Assembly (NCBI RefSeq): GCF_010183535.1
Contig: NC_071331.1
Coordinates: forward strand, 17,546,001 to 17,610,000
Source: Caenorhabditis remanei
Taxonomy: Eukaryota > Nematoda > Chromadorea > Rhabditida > Rhabditidae
Direction: 5' to 3'
Length of the DNA: 64,000 nucleotides
Part shown: piece by piece, positions 12,549-24,000 of the stretch
How the letters are laid out: each line of letters opens with the position of its first letter
Numbering within the stretch: position 1 is the first letter of the stretch
Translations under genes and position numbers: made by a program
The notes under the pieces: generated by a model
What the model was told of the DNA's origin: nothing
The model's input: the letters and a program-made list of their open reading frames with translations, nothing else
Database searches by the model: none

Positions 12549-13008
12549 TTATAACTCCTCTCTGAGGGGGACTGGAATCGTCTTTGGGTGACTTCGTCCG
12601 ATGCATTCGTTGATTGTTGGCATCATTTTCTGGAGAAAAGAAGTTTTGAGTGTAGAAATCAAAATTTAGTAGACAAAAAGGTTTTTTTCAAAGAAATTTC
12701 ATCTCACCTTTGTGAATTTCTCCACACATTTATCCTTGTCCTTCCCGAACTTTCCATCACAGGTTCTTCTGAATTCTGGCTTCTAAATAAGTTCACTATT
12801 TTCAGAACTTCCCGAGAATCCCTCTTCTTACATCAATTTTATCAAGGCATTCTCTCACCCGTCGAATTGATTCGAAAGCTGTCATTCCATCCTGAAAGTC
12901 ATTTCCTTTCAAGTCCATATCAAACCAAAAAGTCACCTGTTCTTGAGTAAACGTAGTTGATATCAATAAGAAAATCATCAGAATACAGGAATGAACTAGC
13001 ATTTTCAT
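12549..13008 (-). CDS. Small secreted cysteine-containing protein
   Basis: Three exons, 13008-12832, 12782-12708 and 12629-12549, give 110 residues. MKMLVHSCILMIFLLISTTF is a clear signal peptide. The mature part has spaced cysteines (ECLDKID, RRTCDGKFGKDKDKCVEKF, TINECIG) and many charged residues, roughly like nematode T20D4.11-type (DUF19) secreted proteins, though I cannot assign it to that family with certainty. It lies head-to-tail 161 bases after the UGT stop. The gap contains AATAAA motifs and no obvious promoter, so it could be the second gene of an SL2 operon (inference). The 3' end is the weakest part: an in-frame TAA closes exon 3, but a further reading frame at 12440-12346 ending CEEFINK resembles a continuation that I could not splice on. 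Confidence 0.7.
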
Positions 13009-13169
13009 TTTTTTTTATTGAGTTTGACAGTAATCCTTTCGTTTCTTTCGTTGTGGTGTCACTCGAAAAAGGAGATTACGAGAGGGAAAGAGAGAGATTT
13101 ATTCGAAACGAAAAAAAGAATACCCGATCAAATAACGATTTTGAAAAAGTGTATAAAGTAATCAAAAGA

Positions 13170-15108
13170 TTAATCAGATTTCCATTTGAACTGAATCGTG
13201 ACTCGACGCTTAAAGAAATCTCGAATTTTCCAGAGAATATAGAAAGAAAACATCAAAAACAACACGGAAGCAACTATCACATCTCCAGAATAATACCAGA
13301 ATGGAGTCAGTTCTGCACCGGGAAGATTTATTATCTGGAATGTAACTAGTTATTCGGAACCATTCAGATATTTCTCACCTTGTGGAGCCCTGGATTATTT
13401 GCTGCATACTCAACCCAATCCACGAATAATTTCTCGGATTGTTCTGGTTTTTCCAAAATCATTTTTGAAATCGTCTTCGCATTATTTGAATATTTCGGAT
13501 CAAAAAGCAACTTCTGTAGAGCATTCACAAGATTTTCAACTGTCAATTGATCTTTCTCGACGGTCACTCCAATTTCACGAGCAGCTGCTGAAAAGAAGAA
13601 AAACAAAATGATGTTATTGAGCAGAAGTCATACCGTTTATTGCATTATGATGTTGATCGATGAACAAAGGAATCGAGAGAACTGGGACTCCAGCTGTGGC
13701 CGTTTCGATGTAAGAATTCAGTCCCATATGACTGATGAACGCTTTTACACGGATGTCTCCTGAAACATGTTTTATTGAAATCTCTGAAAGTCTATTCGAA
13801 AACTCACCTAACAAGTCGGTTTGTGGAAGCCACTCAACTCTATGAATATTCTGTACTCCGTCAAACATTTCAGCGTCTTCTGTCAGGTTATCGTACTTCC
13901 AGAGAAACAAGAATTCTGGGAATTTCTTGAAAGCTTCCACACAATTTCTTCGAATCTCAATCGGAACTTTTTTAGTTGGGACTTGAGTTCCAAAAGAGAA
14001 AAGAACGACTCCCTTGTCAGCTGAATCCAGGATTTGATCAAATTCTTCACTCAAAGGCTTTGATTTTTTCTTTCCCATTCCTCCGATATACTTGATTTTA
14101 TGAGAAAGCGGACGTGGTTTCTCGATTATCTCGTTACTATTCACTAGGACAATATCCACATTTCGTTCGATCTCTTCTGCAGTTGGGAAAGCTGGTCCGA
14201 AGGTTTTTAGGAGCAGGTTGTCCTGAAAATTATTTTTTGGAGAACTAACTTTTTTCAGAGAATTCTTACATATCTAGCCATTAGTTTTGGTGTGACAAAG
14301 TAGATGTTATAAGTGTGTCTGATGAGATGGAAGAGGCGACTGAAGAAGGATTCGTCGGATTTTGGATAGAGAACGGCTGGAATTAAAACATTTTTAAACA
14401 AAATCACGACTCAGAACAACTCACTTCCATAGAGACTAGCTGGGGATGGAAGACCAGCCGAGTAGATCTGTGGTTGGAACATTGGAGTGGGGATCATACC
14501 TGGAAAATTAAAATTTCTGAATTTCAGATATTTGCCAGCAAATACTCACTAGCTTTGACTGGAACTCCTCCCGCATGCATGATTATATTCGCACATGGAT
14601 CATAATCACTGCTGATTCCAATATCATATTTTCCCTTTTTGATGTATTCCAGAAGATTCGGGTCTTTTACGACAGCTGAAATTAACCAGATCTTTACCTC
14701 CACACAGAGCAAAAACTAACTTTCACAAAGCTGAAATGTCAAATCATCGAACGCCAAAAACTCAGCAAATGGGACAGATTTTTTCTCAAAAATATTGAAT
14801 AAATGAACTGCGTTTTTGCTCCAAAAATTGGGATCCTCATATCCAAATGTATAGTTTTGGCGGATTCCAGCTGGGAAATGAATCTTGACCATTTCATTTA
14901 GATGGGCTATTACAAGATCCTAAAAATTTTAAAATTTAACAATCTCATATACTTTTAGTCTCACCACAGTATGACCTCGATCCAATAAAACTTTGATTGC
15001 AGTATTATGGAATGGAATATGGGATTGAGCAATAACTGACACATAGAACAAAACATTCAAGCAGTTTGCAAGTATTGGAATAGACAAAAATATGAATAGC
15101 CTTTTCAT
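13170..15108 (-). CDS. ugt-54: UDP-glycosyltransferase (UGT)
   Basis: Nine exons: 15108-14965, 14919-14721, 14675-14550, 14499-14425, 14376-14270, 14222-13808, 13759-13634, 13587-13379 and 13334-13170, giving 521 residues, typical of the family. It starts with a signal peptide (MKRLFIFLSIPILANCLNVL) and RGHTVDLVIA. The donor-binding C-terminal half has VVLFSFGTQVP and WLPQTDLL, then FISHMGLNSYIETATAGVP and PLFIDQHHNA in place of the UGT signature. The usual HGG is HMG here, a small departure. The tail is a single membrane span (VIVASVLFLMFSFYILW) followed by a basic cytosolic end (KIRDFFKRR), as in ER-resident UGTs. UGTs conjugate sugar from UDP-sugars to lipophilic substrates. The symbol is from remembered synteny only. 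AATAAA lies at 13103-13098. Confidence 0.9.
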
Positions 15109-16527
15109 GATTTCTTCTCCGAAATACAATAGAATATTCTGAAAAAAAGAGTCACGAAAGAAATCAGTCAATCAGTAATTTCTCCCTTCTTTTTCACTTT
15201 TTTATCAGTTGATAATCAATGGAGCAAAAGAAGAAGATGTAGGCGGGTTTCAGTGTTTACCTCCTCCTCTATATTGATATGTGTCTACAAGTCACACGAC
15301 CCCCTTTCCATAACCACGTATTGTTTGGTTTTCAACTACTAATTTGAATATTTAGACGATATATATTGATAGGGAGAGTAGACACTGGAAAGCAAATCTT
15401 ATGATCAGTAGTTTGGAGTCCTAAACTCATTTATCAGTATAATTCTGATAATGGTTTTTTGTAGTCTGTAGTTTAGTGCTGGTTTACAGATAGGAGTTGA
15501 GAATGAAAAAGGTCAAATGTTGGTCTAGTAGCCGAGATATATCAGACATAAAAAGCTAGATTAATTTTCACCGAATTATTTTTTTTCCTAATTCTGTCTT
15601 ATGATGACAATAAGATTATTTGATAACTACTCAAACTACGAACTTACGCTTTTAACGGTATACAAGGAGACTAAAGATGGGTTGTAAATGCTGACGTAAA
15701 CCTAATTTTATCAGTGATAGAAGAATCGTCTGGAAGTTTGAGGAAGTTCACAAAATGCACCGAATACGAGAAACTCACACATTTTATAGTTTGTCATGAA
15801 AAGTTTGAAAAACTTTTAGCGTTCTAGAAATACATGTAGTTTCAACAATAGCTATTTATATATCTGTAAGTCTGCCACTTAGCCACGAATGGCTCGATAT
15901 CTGAAATTTTCATGTAGACAGCATGAAGAGCTCCATTTTTATAGTAGATACGTGTTTGTGCAGTAACATTCTATAGAGATGGGGAAACGCTAGCTCCCGA
16001 AATAAAGTAAATCTCAACTCTATCCGTTATTCTCCTAATATATTTTGGAAAGGTCGAGGAAAACGTTTTCAGCTATAGCATTGAAGATCTAGGTTTCAAT
16101 TGTTCTTTTGTATTATATTTTGAACACAATCCAGAACTTCTTCACACACTTTCAAAGTTATCCTTATTTCAAGCTGAAAGCTAAAAACGAAAACCGACGA
16201 AAGCGTATAAGTTTCTGTCTGTTTGTCTGTCTGTACATCCAGATGTCCACAGCGCTCTCTCTGCAAATGCAATCACCCCCAGACGACACAAGTTCTTCTC
16301 CAATTCAATAAAAACCCTGAACCTTCGATCTTCTTTTTTCTTGTTCTCGAATACCGAGGTCATTAGAAACATTCAATTTGCAACAACGTGATTGTCTGCC
16401 GTCATCTCAATCTCGATTGATTTGATAACAATATTCTCCGTCTTCTTTTTCTTCAAAATCTCCTTCCCTCTCTCTTCTCCTTTCATTCTTCTAATTCATT
16501 TCCACTTCAACCTTCAAACCAAAAAAA
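15109..16527. promoter_or_regulatory. Divergent promoter region between UGT and glycine C-acetyltransferase
   Basis: About 1.4 kb separates two genes transcribed away from each other, so it must hold both promoters. No coding exon is supported. I see AT-rich DNA, several TGATAA/TTATCA (GATA-type) hexamers such as at 15203, and a pyrimidine tract before the start at 16528. GATA sites are typical of intestinal genes in worms, which would suit a UGT and a metabolic enzyme. That last step is inference. Confidence 0.45.
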
Positions 16528-17929
16528 ATGCGTCGTTGTTTCTCAACTGCAACTAATTACTTTGAAATTCATTTAAAGAATGAACTGGCTGGAATCAAAC
16601 AAGCTGGAACATTCAAGAATGAACGAGTTATTCAAGGAAAACAGGGTGTTTTGGTAAAAGTGAGTTTATTTTTTATTTTGTTGGAACCGAATCAAAATAT
16701 TTCAGTATTCAGGTGACTGGTTCCGACAAGCCTGTCATCAACTTCTGCGCCAACAACTATTTGGGTCTTAGCAGTCATCCAGAGGTCATCGCAGCTGGAC
16801 AAAAGGCGTTGGAAACTCACGGAGCAGGACTGTCATCTGTCCGTTTTATCTGTGGAACTCAAGATATTCATAAGGAATTGGAAGAGAAGATTGCAAAGTT
16901 CCATGGAACAGAAGACACGATTTTGTATGCTGCTTGTTTCGATGCGAATGGAGGGATTTTTGAAGTAATGACTGGAGAACAAGATGCAATTATTTCTGAT
17001 GAATTGAATCATGCATCGATTATTGATGGAATCCGATTGAGTAAAGCAAAGAGATTTAGATATAAACATTTGGATTTGGATGATTTGGAAACAAAGTTGA
17101 AGGAGGCGAAAGGTGAGTTTGCAGACTTGTCAAATTTTAAAACCTTCTTTCCAGAATCTCGCTTCCGTTTGATCGTTACCGATGGTGTGTTCTCTATGGA
17201 TGGTGACGTTGCACCACTCGCTGATATCTCCAGTTTGGCGGAACAGTGAGTCTCTGTTTGTTGTTCCAGAATTCACAAAATACTGATTCCAGATACGACG
17301 CTCTTCTCTTTATCGATGAGTGCCACGCTACAGGATTCTTTGGAAAAACAGGTCGTGGAACGGCCGAAGCTGTCGGAGGAAGTCCCCACGTCATCAACTC
17401 CACTCTCGGAAAAGCTCTCGGCGGATCGATGGGAGGTTATACAACTGGCCCAAAACCTCTAATTGATCTATTGAGACAACGTTCCCGTCCTTATTTATTC
17501 TCTAATTCTTTGGCTCCAAGTATCGTTGGGAGTAGCATCAAGGTATCTCATTTCCTGTGTTCAAACAAAACGTACCTTTCATAAGTTTAGGTATTCGACC
17601 TGCTTATGAACGATTCGTCATTCATCGGCTCATTGCAAACAAATGTTTCTCATTTCCGTAAAAGTATGGCTGCCAACGGATTCACTATTCTTGGAAATGA
17701 TCCAGCTCATCCGATATGTCCGGTTCTATTGGGAGACGCCAAATTGGCTGCGACGATGGCTGATGAACTTTTGAAGCTGGGAATCTATGTTATTGGATTC
17801 TCATTCCCTGTAGTTCCAAAGGGAAAAGCACGTATTCGTGTTCAGATTTCAGCTGCTCATACGAAAGAACACATTGATCAATTGATTGAGGCATTTGCAA
17901 AAGTTGGAAAGAAATTGAATGTTGTTTAG
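16528..17929 (+). CDS. gcat-1: Glycine C-acetyltransferase (2-amino-3-ketobutyrate CoA ligase)
   Basis: Five exons, 16528-16659, 16713-17112, 17155-17245, 17293-17542 and 17591-17929, give 403 residues. This PLP enzyme of the alpha-oxoamine synthase family cleaves 2-amino-3-ketobutyrate with CoA into glycine and acetyl-CoA, the second step of threonine breakdown via threonine dehydrogenase, in mitochondria. Residues 1-10 ([10 protein letters not shown]) look like a short mitochondrial presequence. Visible motifs are [80 protein letters not shown] (PLP-binding Asp and His), and the Schiff-base lysine in [15 protein letters not shown]. Length and motif order are normal. AATAAA is at 17972-17977. 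The same window holds threonine aldolase at 60711, another glycine-forming enzyme of threonine metabolism. Confidence 0.95.
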
Positions 17930-18062
17930 AAGTTGTGAATGAAAGCATTTCCTTTTTTATTTCTCAAAGTAAATAAACCCGTTTTATGAAACATGAGAAC
18001 TGAAGTGGTCAGGGTGGGAAGAAACACGTGGAATGTTTGTAAGGAATTCGGAATTAAACTAG

Positions 18063-21062
18063 CTAATGGAATAGTATTACTGACAGTATTAGAATTATAA
18101 AATATGATATCAAGCTCATTTTTGGAGACCTATTCGTGAGAAGATGCCGGGCTTCTTCCGCACTTCCACACCATTCTTTTGCTCGGAATGTTTCGGTGAC
18201 AGCGTTTTCTGTTAGGATTCGGAGATAGGGGAACACGCAGATCTGGAAAAATAAATGTTATTCAAAGGATCGCAGGTTCTCACTCACCGTACTACACTTC
18301 CGATCTTCTTTTGGTAGTTTCGATAGATCAAAATGAAATGAAGCATGCTGAATAACTTGTTGAGATACTGGACTTAACACTCCTTTCGAGCACCTCAGCT
18401 CCGGGACGATGACTGTGGAGATCTGCAAATTTATTATTTTTCCTTTTCCATAGTTTGACATGATCTCCCAAATATCTTTTTTTTTTCATTTTCTTTTCAT
18501 CTCAACTTGTTTTTGATGACTTTCATTTCATTCATATCTTCTCTTCTCGGTCCTTCAACTTATTATTTCCAATACGAACTCAAAAAGAGAAATGAGCACA
18601 ATCCGTTTCGTATAAAGAGTAATAACGTGTGAAATTTATAAGAGGAGGAAGAGGTCTCATTCAGAAGAAAATGGAGAGAAGTTTAATTATAAATATGCGG
18701 AATTTACGAGAATGAGGTCATCACTTACTTATGCTAATCCACAAGTATCAGAATATGGAAACTATGAATTTCAATGGAAGTTCGAAAATCGGATATTTCA
18801 AAAAATGACGAATAGATTACCTTTTTAATCTCCTTGAAAACCGATCCAACACCAATATAAATATTATCTTTCGTCACAAATAAATCATCAATGAACGCCA
18901 CCATTTGCTCGATTTTCTTCGGATCGTCTCGACTAGTCTTCTTGGTTTTTATTACCATTTCCTGGAAAAAAGAGATATTTTGGTTTAGTGGTTGTTGGTA
19001 TAAGAACACATGGAAACTGATACAACTCGAAACGTTCCGAAACAAAACGTCCTCGAAGAGTATCAGTTGGAACTATGTAGAAGAAAAATACACTTACCTG
19101 TTTAGTCATTCTCAACCCGTTATCCACAACATCCTCTGCAAAATTGAGTCGGTATTCAATGCGAACCGCAAACCACGTGTCAGGTTTCAAGCCGTCGAAT
19201 GAAAGAAGCTGAAATTTGGGAAATTTGAGTGTTTTTTGGGCTCTATTCCAGTTTAGATGTCCTTTGAAATCTCGAACGTCCCAAAAAACATTAAGACGTC
19301 CCTTCAACACTAAAAGTCACTGAAAGTATTCAAGAGACGTCTAAATATTTTTTAGGAGTTTAAACGCTTTTTGGGACGTATAAACTTTTTTGGGACGTCT
19401 AAATGTTTTTAGGACGACTAAACATTTGAAAGGACGTTAAAGTGTTTTTTGGGACGTTCGAAACTTCTAAACTGGAATAGATACGTTTTTTTTGTGATTT
19501 GAAGTCACCAGAACTTAAAGATCTTTTCAATTTCTGATTCCCTGATAGTCTCTAATCCAAACTATTACTTCCGTCCTCAACAATCAAATAGTTCTCCCTC
19601 CATCAACATATAAAGTCATTGTGCCTTGATTGCCTACACAAATTGTGATGTCTTCATGTCAACTGAGCGACAAATGTTCATTTTCCCACCCTCCCCATCC
19701 CAAACATATTTGTTTTACTCGATTGTCTTTCGTTCAGACCACCCCATTTCGTTAATTGTGTATCTTCTCCCATTACCCTTTTCCTCTTTTCGTTGGATCT
19801 CTTCTGAATGTAACTTGTGAGGAGTAAGAATCATAAAAAAGTCAATCGTCTTCTCCCTACGGCCCTCTTCTTTTCTTGTCATGATCATCATCATCATCAG
19901 ACGAAAAAAAAAGAGAATAGAAGGCACCTAGTTTCGGGTTTTTATGTCCTTTGGACCACCCCGTACGGAGTTTTTTATTTGACGGATACACTCTTTTATG
20001 AGGCTCATTTTGCTCTTTTTTGGAGGAGAATAGTACAATAGAGACCGCCCATATCTCAAGAAAATACACGTGTCAATTGGTACTTGACTTCACAGAAAGA
20101 CATATGTTTTTAGAAGGGATTAGGATAAGTGAAGGGGGGAGAAGAACGGTCCTATCCAGTGACACCAATTGGTACGTCGAACATATAAATGGATTGAGAT
20201 TAGAAGAAAAGAAAGATACGTCATTTGGAAAACAACAATGAGTTCTCACGGAGAGAGATAGAATCAGAATTCATTGCCGAAAAATACAGAATCACGTCAG
20301 AATTATTCAGAAATAGAACGGAGATTGGTGGGAGGAATGTGAGAAGATTCAGAATATGGCGTCAATTTGGAAACTGGAATTTCTATGAATAGACTGAAAT
20401 AGGCTAGAACAATTTCTGGGATCGAGAAAATCGGTTTTCAAAATTTCAGGTATTGCTTATTGAAGTCTGAGGAACTTTCTGGATTGAGAAGGAAAAGCAT
20501 TCCTTTGAACTCTGACTCAAATAGATTCTGATGACAAAATCATCTGTTTCGGGTTTGAATGGAATGAACGAACGGTCAAAAAAGAGAATCCAAAGTCAGT
20601 TACTGAGAATATTTCAAATTAGTTCTCACTTGAAAATTGAATTCTAGGTACATCTCTTGGTTGTCCGAAAGGATTTCAAAATTCAAAAAAGACTCCACTA
20701 CCAAGAATTAGAATTCAGAGAATCAGAAAAGCATTCAGATTTATTTGAACTTTTTCAAACGAATTCTAATGAAAGCTATATCAATTTTGAAGCTGATCTT
20801 GGACCTTACATCGATTCCGATCTCATGTTTTTATTTCACCTACCTGATCATTTTTGACATGATCCAACTGTGTCCTTCTGAATAACCTTTGTTTCGAGAG
20901 ATCAAATATCTGAACGGTTATGTCGAAGTTTGTCACATTCCCAGCTTCAACCATTTTTATGACCAAACTGCTGTCGGAAACTGATGTCACTTCGAACTTG
21001 GCAACGCAGTGGATTCCGATGGTAACGGAGAATAAAATAAGGGAAACGAGAAGCCACGTCAT
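18063..21062 (-). CDS. Secreted/GPI-anchored-like nematode protein, fibronectin-like fold possible
   Basis: Five exons, 21062-20844, 19208-19098, 18961-18821, 18422-18288 and 18241-18063, give about 261 residues. The start follows directly on a CTTTCCAG acceptor, so it is probably trans-spliced. MTWLLVSLILFSVTIGIHC is a signal peptide. The next part (KFEVTSVSDSSLVIKM, then LKPDTWFAVRIEYRL) has the beta-strand and YRL-like pattern of a fibronectin type III domain, but the match is loose. Four cysteines occur in the C-terminal half (ELRCSKG, RKCSTI, CVF, EWCGS). The protein ends in a hydrophobic stretch (LISYFIILILSVILFH) with no charged tail, which fits a GPI-anchor signal or a single membrane span. 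I do not recognise the gene. Intron 1 is about 1.6 kb and contains a MITE; the others are short to moderate. Confidence 0.75.
19244..19479. mobile_element. Tc/mariner-type MITE with internal tandem repeats
   Basis: The ends are inverted: TTCCAGTTTAGA at 19246-19257 and TCTAAACTGGAA at 19466-19477, each flanked outside by TA, the target-site duplication of Tc1/mariner elements. Inside each end is a second paired block (TCGAACGTCCCAAAAAACA on the left, its complement on the right). The centre holds a degenerate tandem repeat of about 20-25 bases with core GGGACGTCTAAA. There is no ORF, so the element is non-autonomous. It lies in intron 1 of the secreted-protein gene, 36 bases from the acceptor of exon 2. 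Confidence 0.85.
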
Positions 21063-24000
21063 CTGGAAAGAAAGTTTATATGAGTTACTGAATTACAAGA
21101 CAAAAAAGAAGAGAAACGATGAGGGAGGTCGAGCAAAAAAAGTAATAATAAGCTTCATCTTCTGAGAGAAGACGTCGCCGATCCTAAATTTGTACTTGGG
21201 TGTGCAAATGACAGAATAGGTGTGATTTAGTGTTGAGAAGAATGAGAGACCGGAAATGGAGCCAACGTTTTCTTCTTTTCAAATTGACTCTCTCTCTCTC
21301 TCTCTATCCGAAAGTAGAGGAGGGGGTGGGGCCAAAATATAATTGGAGAGAGCTTTTTGATGGCGGGAAACACGGATAGAAGAAGAAGAAAAAGAAGGAA
21401 AAGAAGAGAGAATAACATAAAAAGAGAAGAATTTCAGAAAAAGGAATTATAGATTTTTGTCTCAAGATTCCAGCAAAAAAAACTAGAAAAAGATTTGCAT
21501 CTGATGAGAAAAAGTAGCTTCTCACGCTTCACGAATTCTATTCTTTTTCCTTTTTCACAATTTCTTTTCATTTTCATTCAACCAAATATTCTGGGTGGAA
21601 CACTCTTCTCCTTCTTCTGCTCCGTGCCAAATAAAAAAGGGGCGGGGCCACTGGCCATGGAAGAATGAGTAGTTAGGGGAGAGGGGGTGGTGTTAGAAAA
21701 TGAGGGAAGATGTAGTTGCAAATGGATTCAGAATACAATTCGGAATACGTGAAAGGGAGCTATTTCGAGTCAAAGAGCTATTAGGAGTACAAAAATGTGA
21801 GGGATTAGAAAAATTGTTGTCGGATTTGAGGTCAAAAACTTCAAATTTGAAATTCGCTGTAAACAAATTTCAGAACTTTCAGAACTAGTAGAGAGACCAA
21901 ATTATTCCAGTCTACGAATTTTGAACCACCAAAATAATTTTGAGATTTTCAAAACTTTGAATTTTTGTTGTCAACTCGGGTATTCAAGATTATGGAAAAA
22001 ATTCTGAAGGCTACTATGATCCCGAAAATGAGAAATATTGTACTTCGGAGCCCTCGGATTCTTGAAATCCTCCATTTTTCCATGATCTTACTATATTTTT
22101 TCGAAATCCAAAACAAAAAACGAGAAATTCAGAGAAGAAAAAAAGAAAAAAGGGCGGTCTATTTCCCTTCAAGATGATTTGAATTATGAGCTCTGGCCGT
22201 TTTATTGGAGTCCGCCAAAGAAGAAAAAAAAACGAGAAGAGAGGGGTGCCCATTTCACAAGAAAATAACTGGGTTCACCCTCCTAAAGTTGAGAGATTGA
22301 TGGCTTTTTGTGGTTTTCGGATGGCCAGTCTTCAGTACAGAAAATTGAGAAATTGGAAGATGTGGAGACCACGAAGAAGAAGAAGAAGATTGAGAATCAG
22401 GTGTACTGGTCAAAGATGGATTAGAGCGGAGGGATTCTATTGAAATTGTAATCAAACTTCTATTTGGAATATTTATTTTTCAAAAGTTTTTCATCAAAAC
22501 AAAGCTTGTTTTTGCGTTTCTCCTCTGAATGAAAGAAATATTGGAGCAATCGAAAATTCAGATGTGAAAAGAAGAAGAAGATGTTATTTAGAGTTGAAAC
22601 CTGTTATTATTGGTTTTCGAGAGTCTGGAAATGCGTGTAGAAACTATCACAGTGTTATGGGGAAGGGAAGATTTCTGACCCATCACACTGGTACGTTTTG
22701 AAACGAATTGGACATTTTTAAAGTCTGGATTCTAGTTCGTCATGACTCACTTGACCGCCAGAAGTTCAAATATCCGGGGAAGCAGGAAAAAAGTTATTAT
22801 AAAATTCAACGTCTTCTTCTTCTTCTTTATTCGTCTTCTGAAGCATAACGTCTTCATCGTCATCGTCGTCCGACGGGGCTTTCTTCTTCTCCCTTTTTTG
22901 TGCTACATATATTTCTCTTTTTTCCTTATTCTGTCGTTTTGAGTGGCTTTGTGGAAGGAATAGTTAGTTATATTAGTGCTGCTATTCCGATTTATGCACA
23001 CTTGAATGGAAAAAAGGAAAGAAGAAGAATAGGGAAAAAATAGGAGAAGAAGGAGGTAAGGAGAAGTTGGGTGCAAGCAGGAAAAGAAGGAAGTTGAAAA
23101 GTTGAATGAACTGGAAAAGAAATTGCTACCTTTTTGGGAGTTTTTGGACTATAATTAAGGGTTTCTGGAAAGACTTTTAGAGGTTTCAGAATGGGTTTCG
23201 ATTTTTTGAACTTTGGGCGAACGGTCAAGGTTTAGATTCGTAGTCTGTAATTGTGAAACCAAAGTTTAAAAACAATTTTCATGATTTCCAGATGAGAAAT
23301 ATAGTACTACCATCAATAATGGGCTGACTGGAGTTTTCAGAGTGGAAAGAGTGATCAAATGGTTTCAGTGATCAGTTGTGATCAGTTAGGACGATTATTG
23401 TAATCCCGGTGCCCTCCTGACACATCTTTTGTCTGAAAAATAATCCTAACGATTAAAAAAAAGCTCCTGACGAATTCTTAAACATTCTATCGAAACTAAC
23501 GGATTTTCTATTCTATTCTTAGAGTACAAAAAATATGAAAAATATGTGAAACAAGTGAAAACTTCTCCGAGTACAAAGGCAGTTTTCTCATATCTCAAAA
23601 AAGCTTCTTGAGTCAAAAAAGAGAAAAAAGCTGTCCAAATTCATAAACTTTTTGAATGAAGTGGGAAAGTGAGAAACGGGAATTCCCTCGACGAATCATA
23701 TGGTTACATGAAGAGAAAAGAGTTGACCCATGACTCCAATTCCCTCGATGTTCCTTCGAGGAAAAGAAGACAATCAAGGCAGAAGGATTGACAAGAAGAA
23801 AACAAAACAAAAAAGGAAGAAAAAAGACGATGAACGTGTGTGAAAATTGAGAGTAGATTGGAATCAAGACGACGATTGAAACGGAGCAAGCATGATGAGA
23901 AGGGGCGGAGCTTGAGACGTGGGAATTCTGAAGAGGGGAGTAAAGTAGGCGGTGGATGAATAGAGGACTTCAAGGAAGTTTTTATTGGTGTTGTGTTGTT

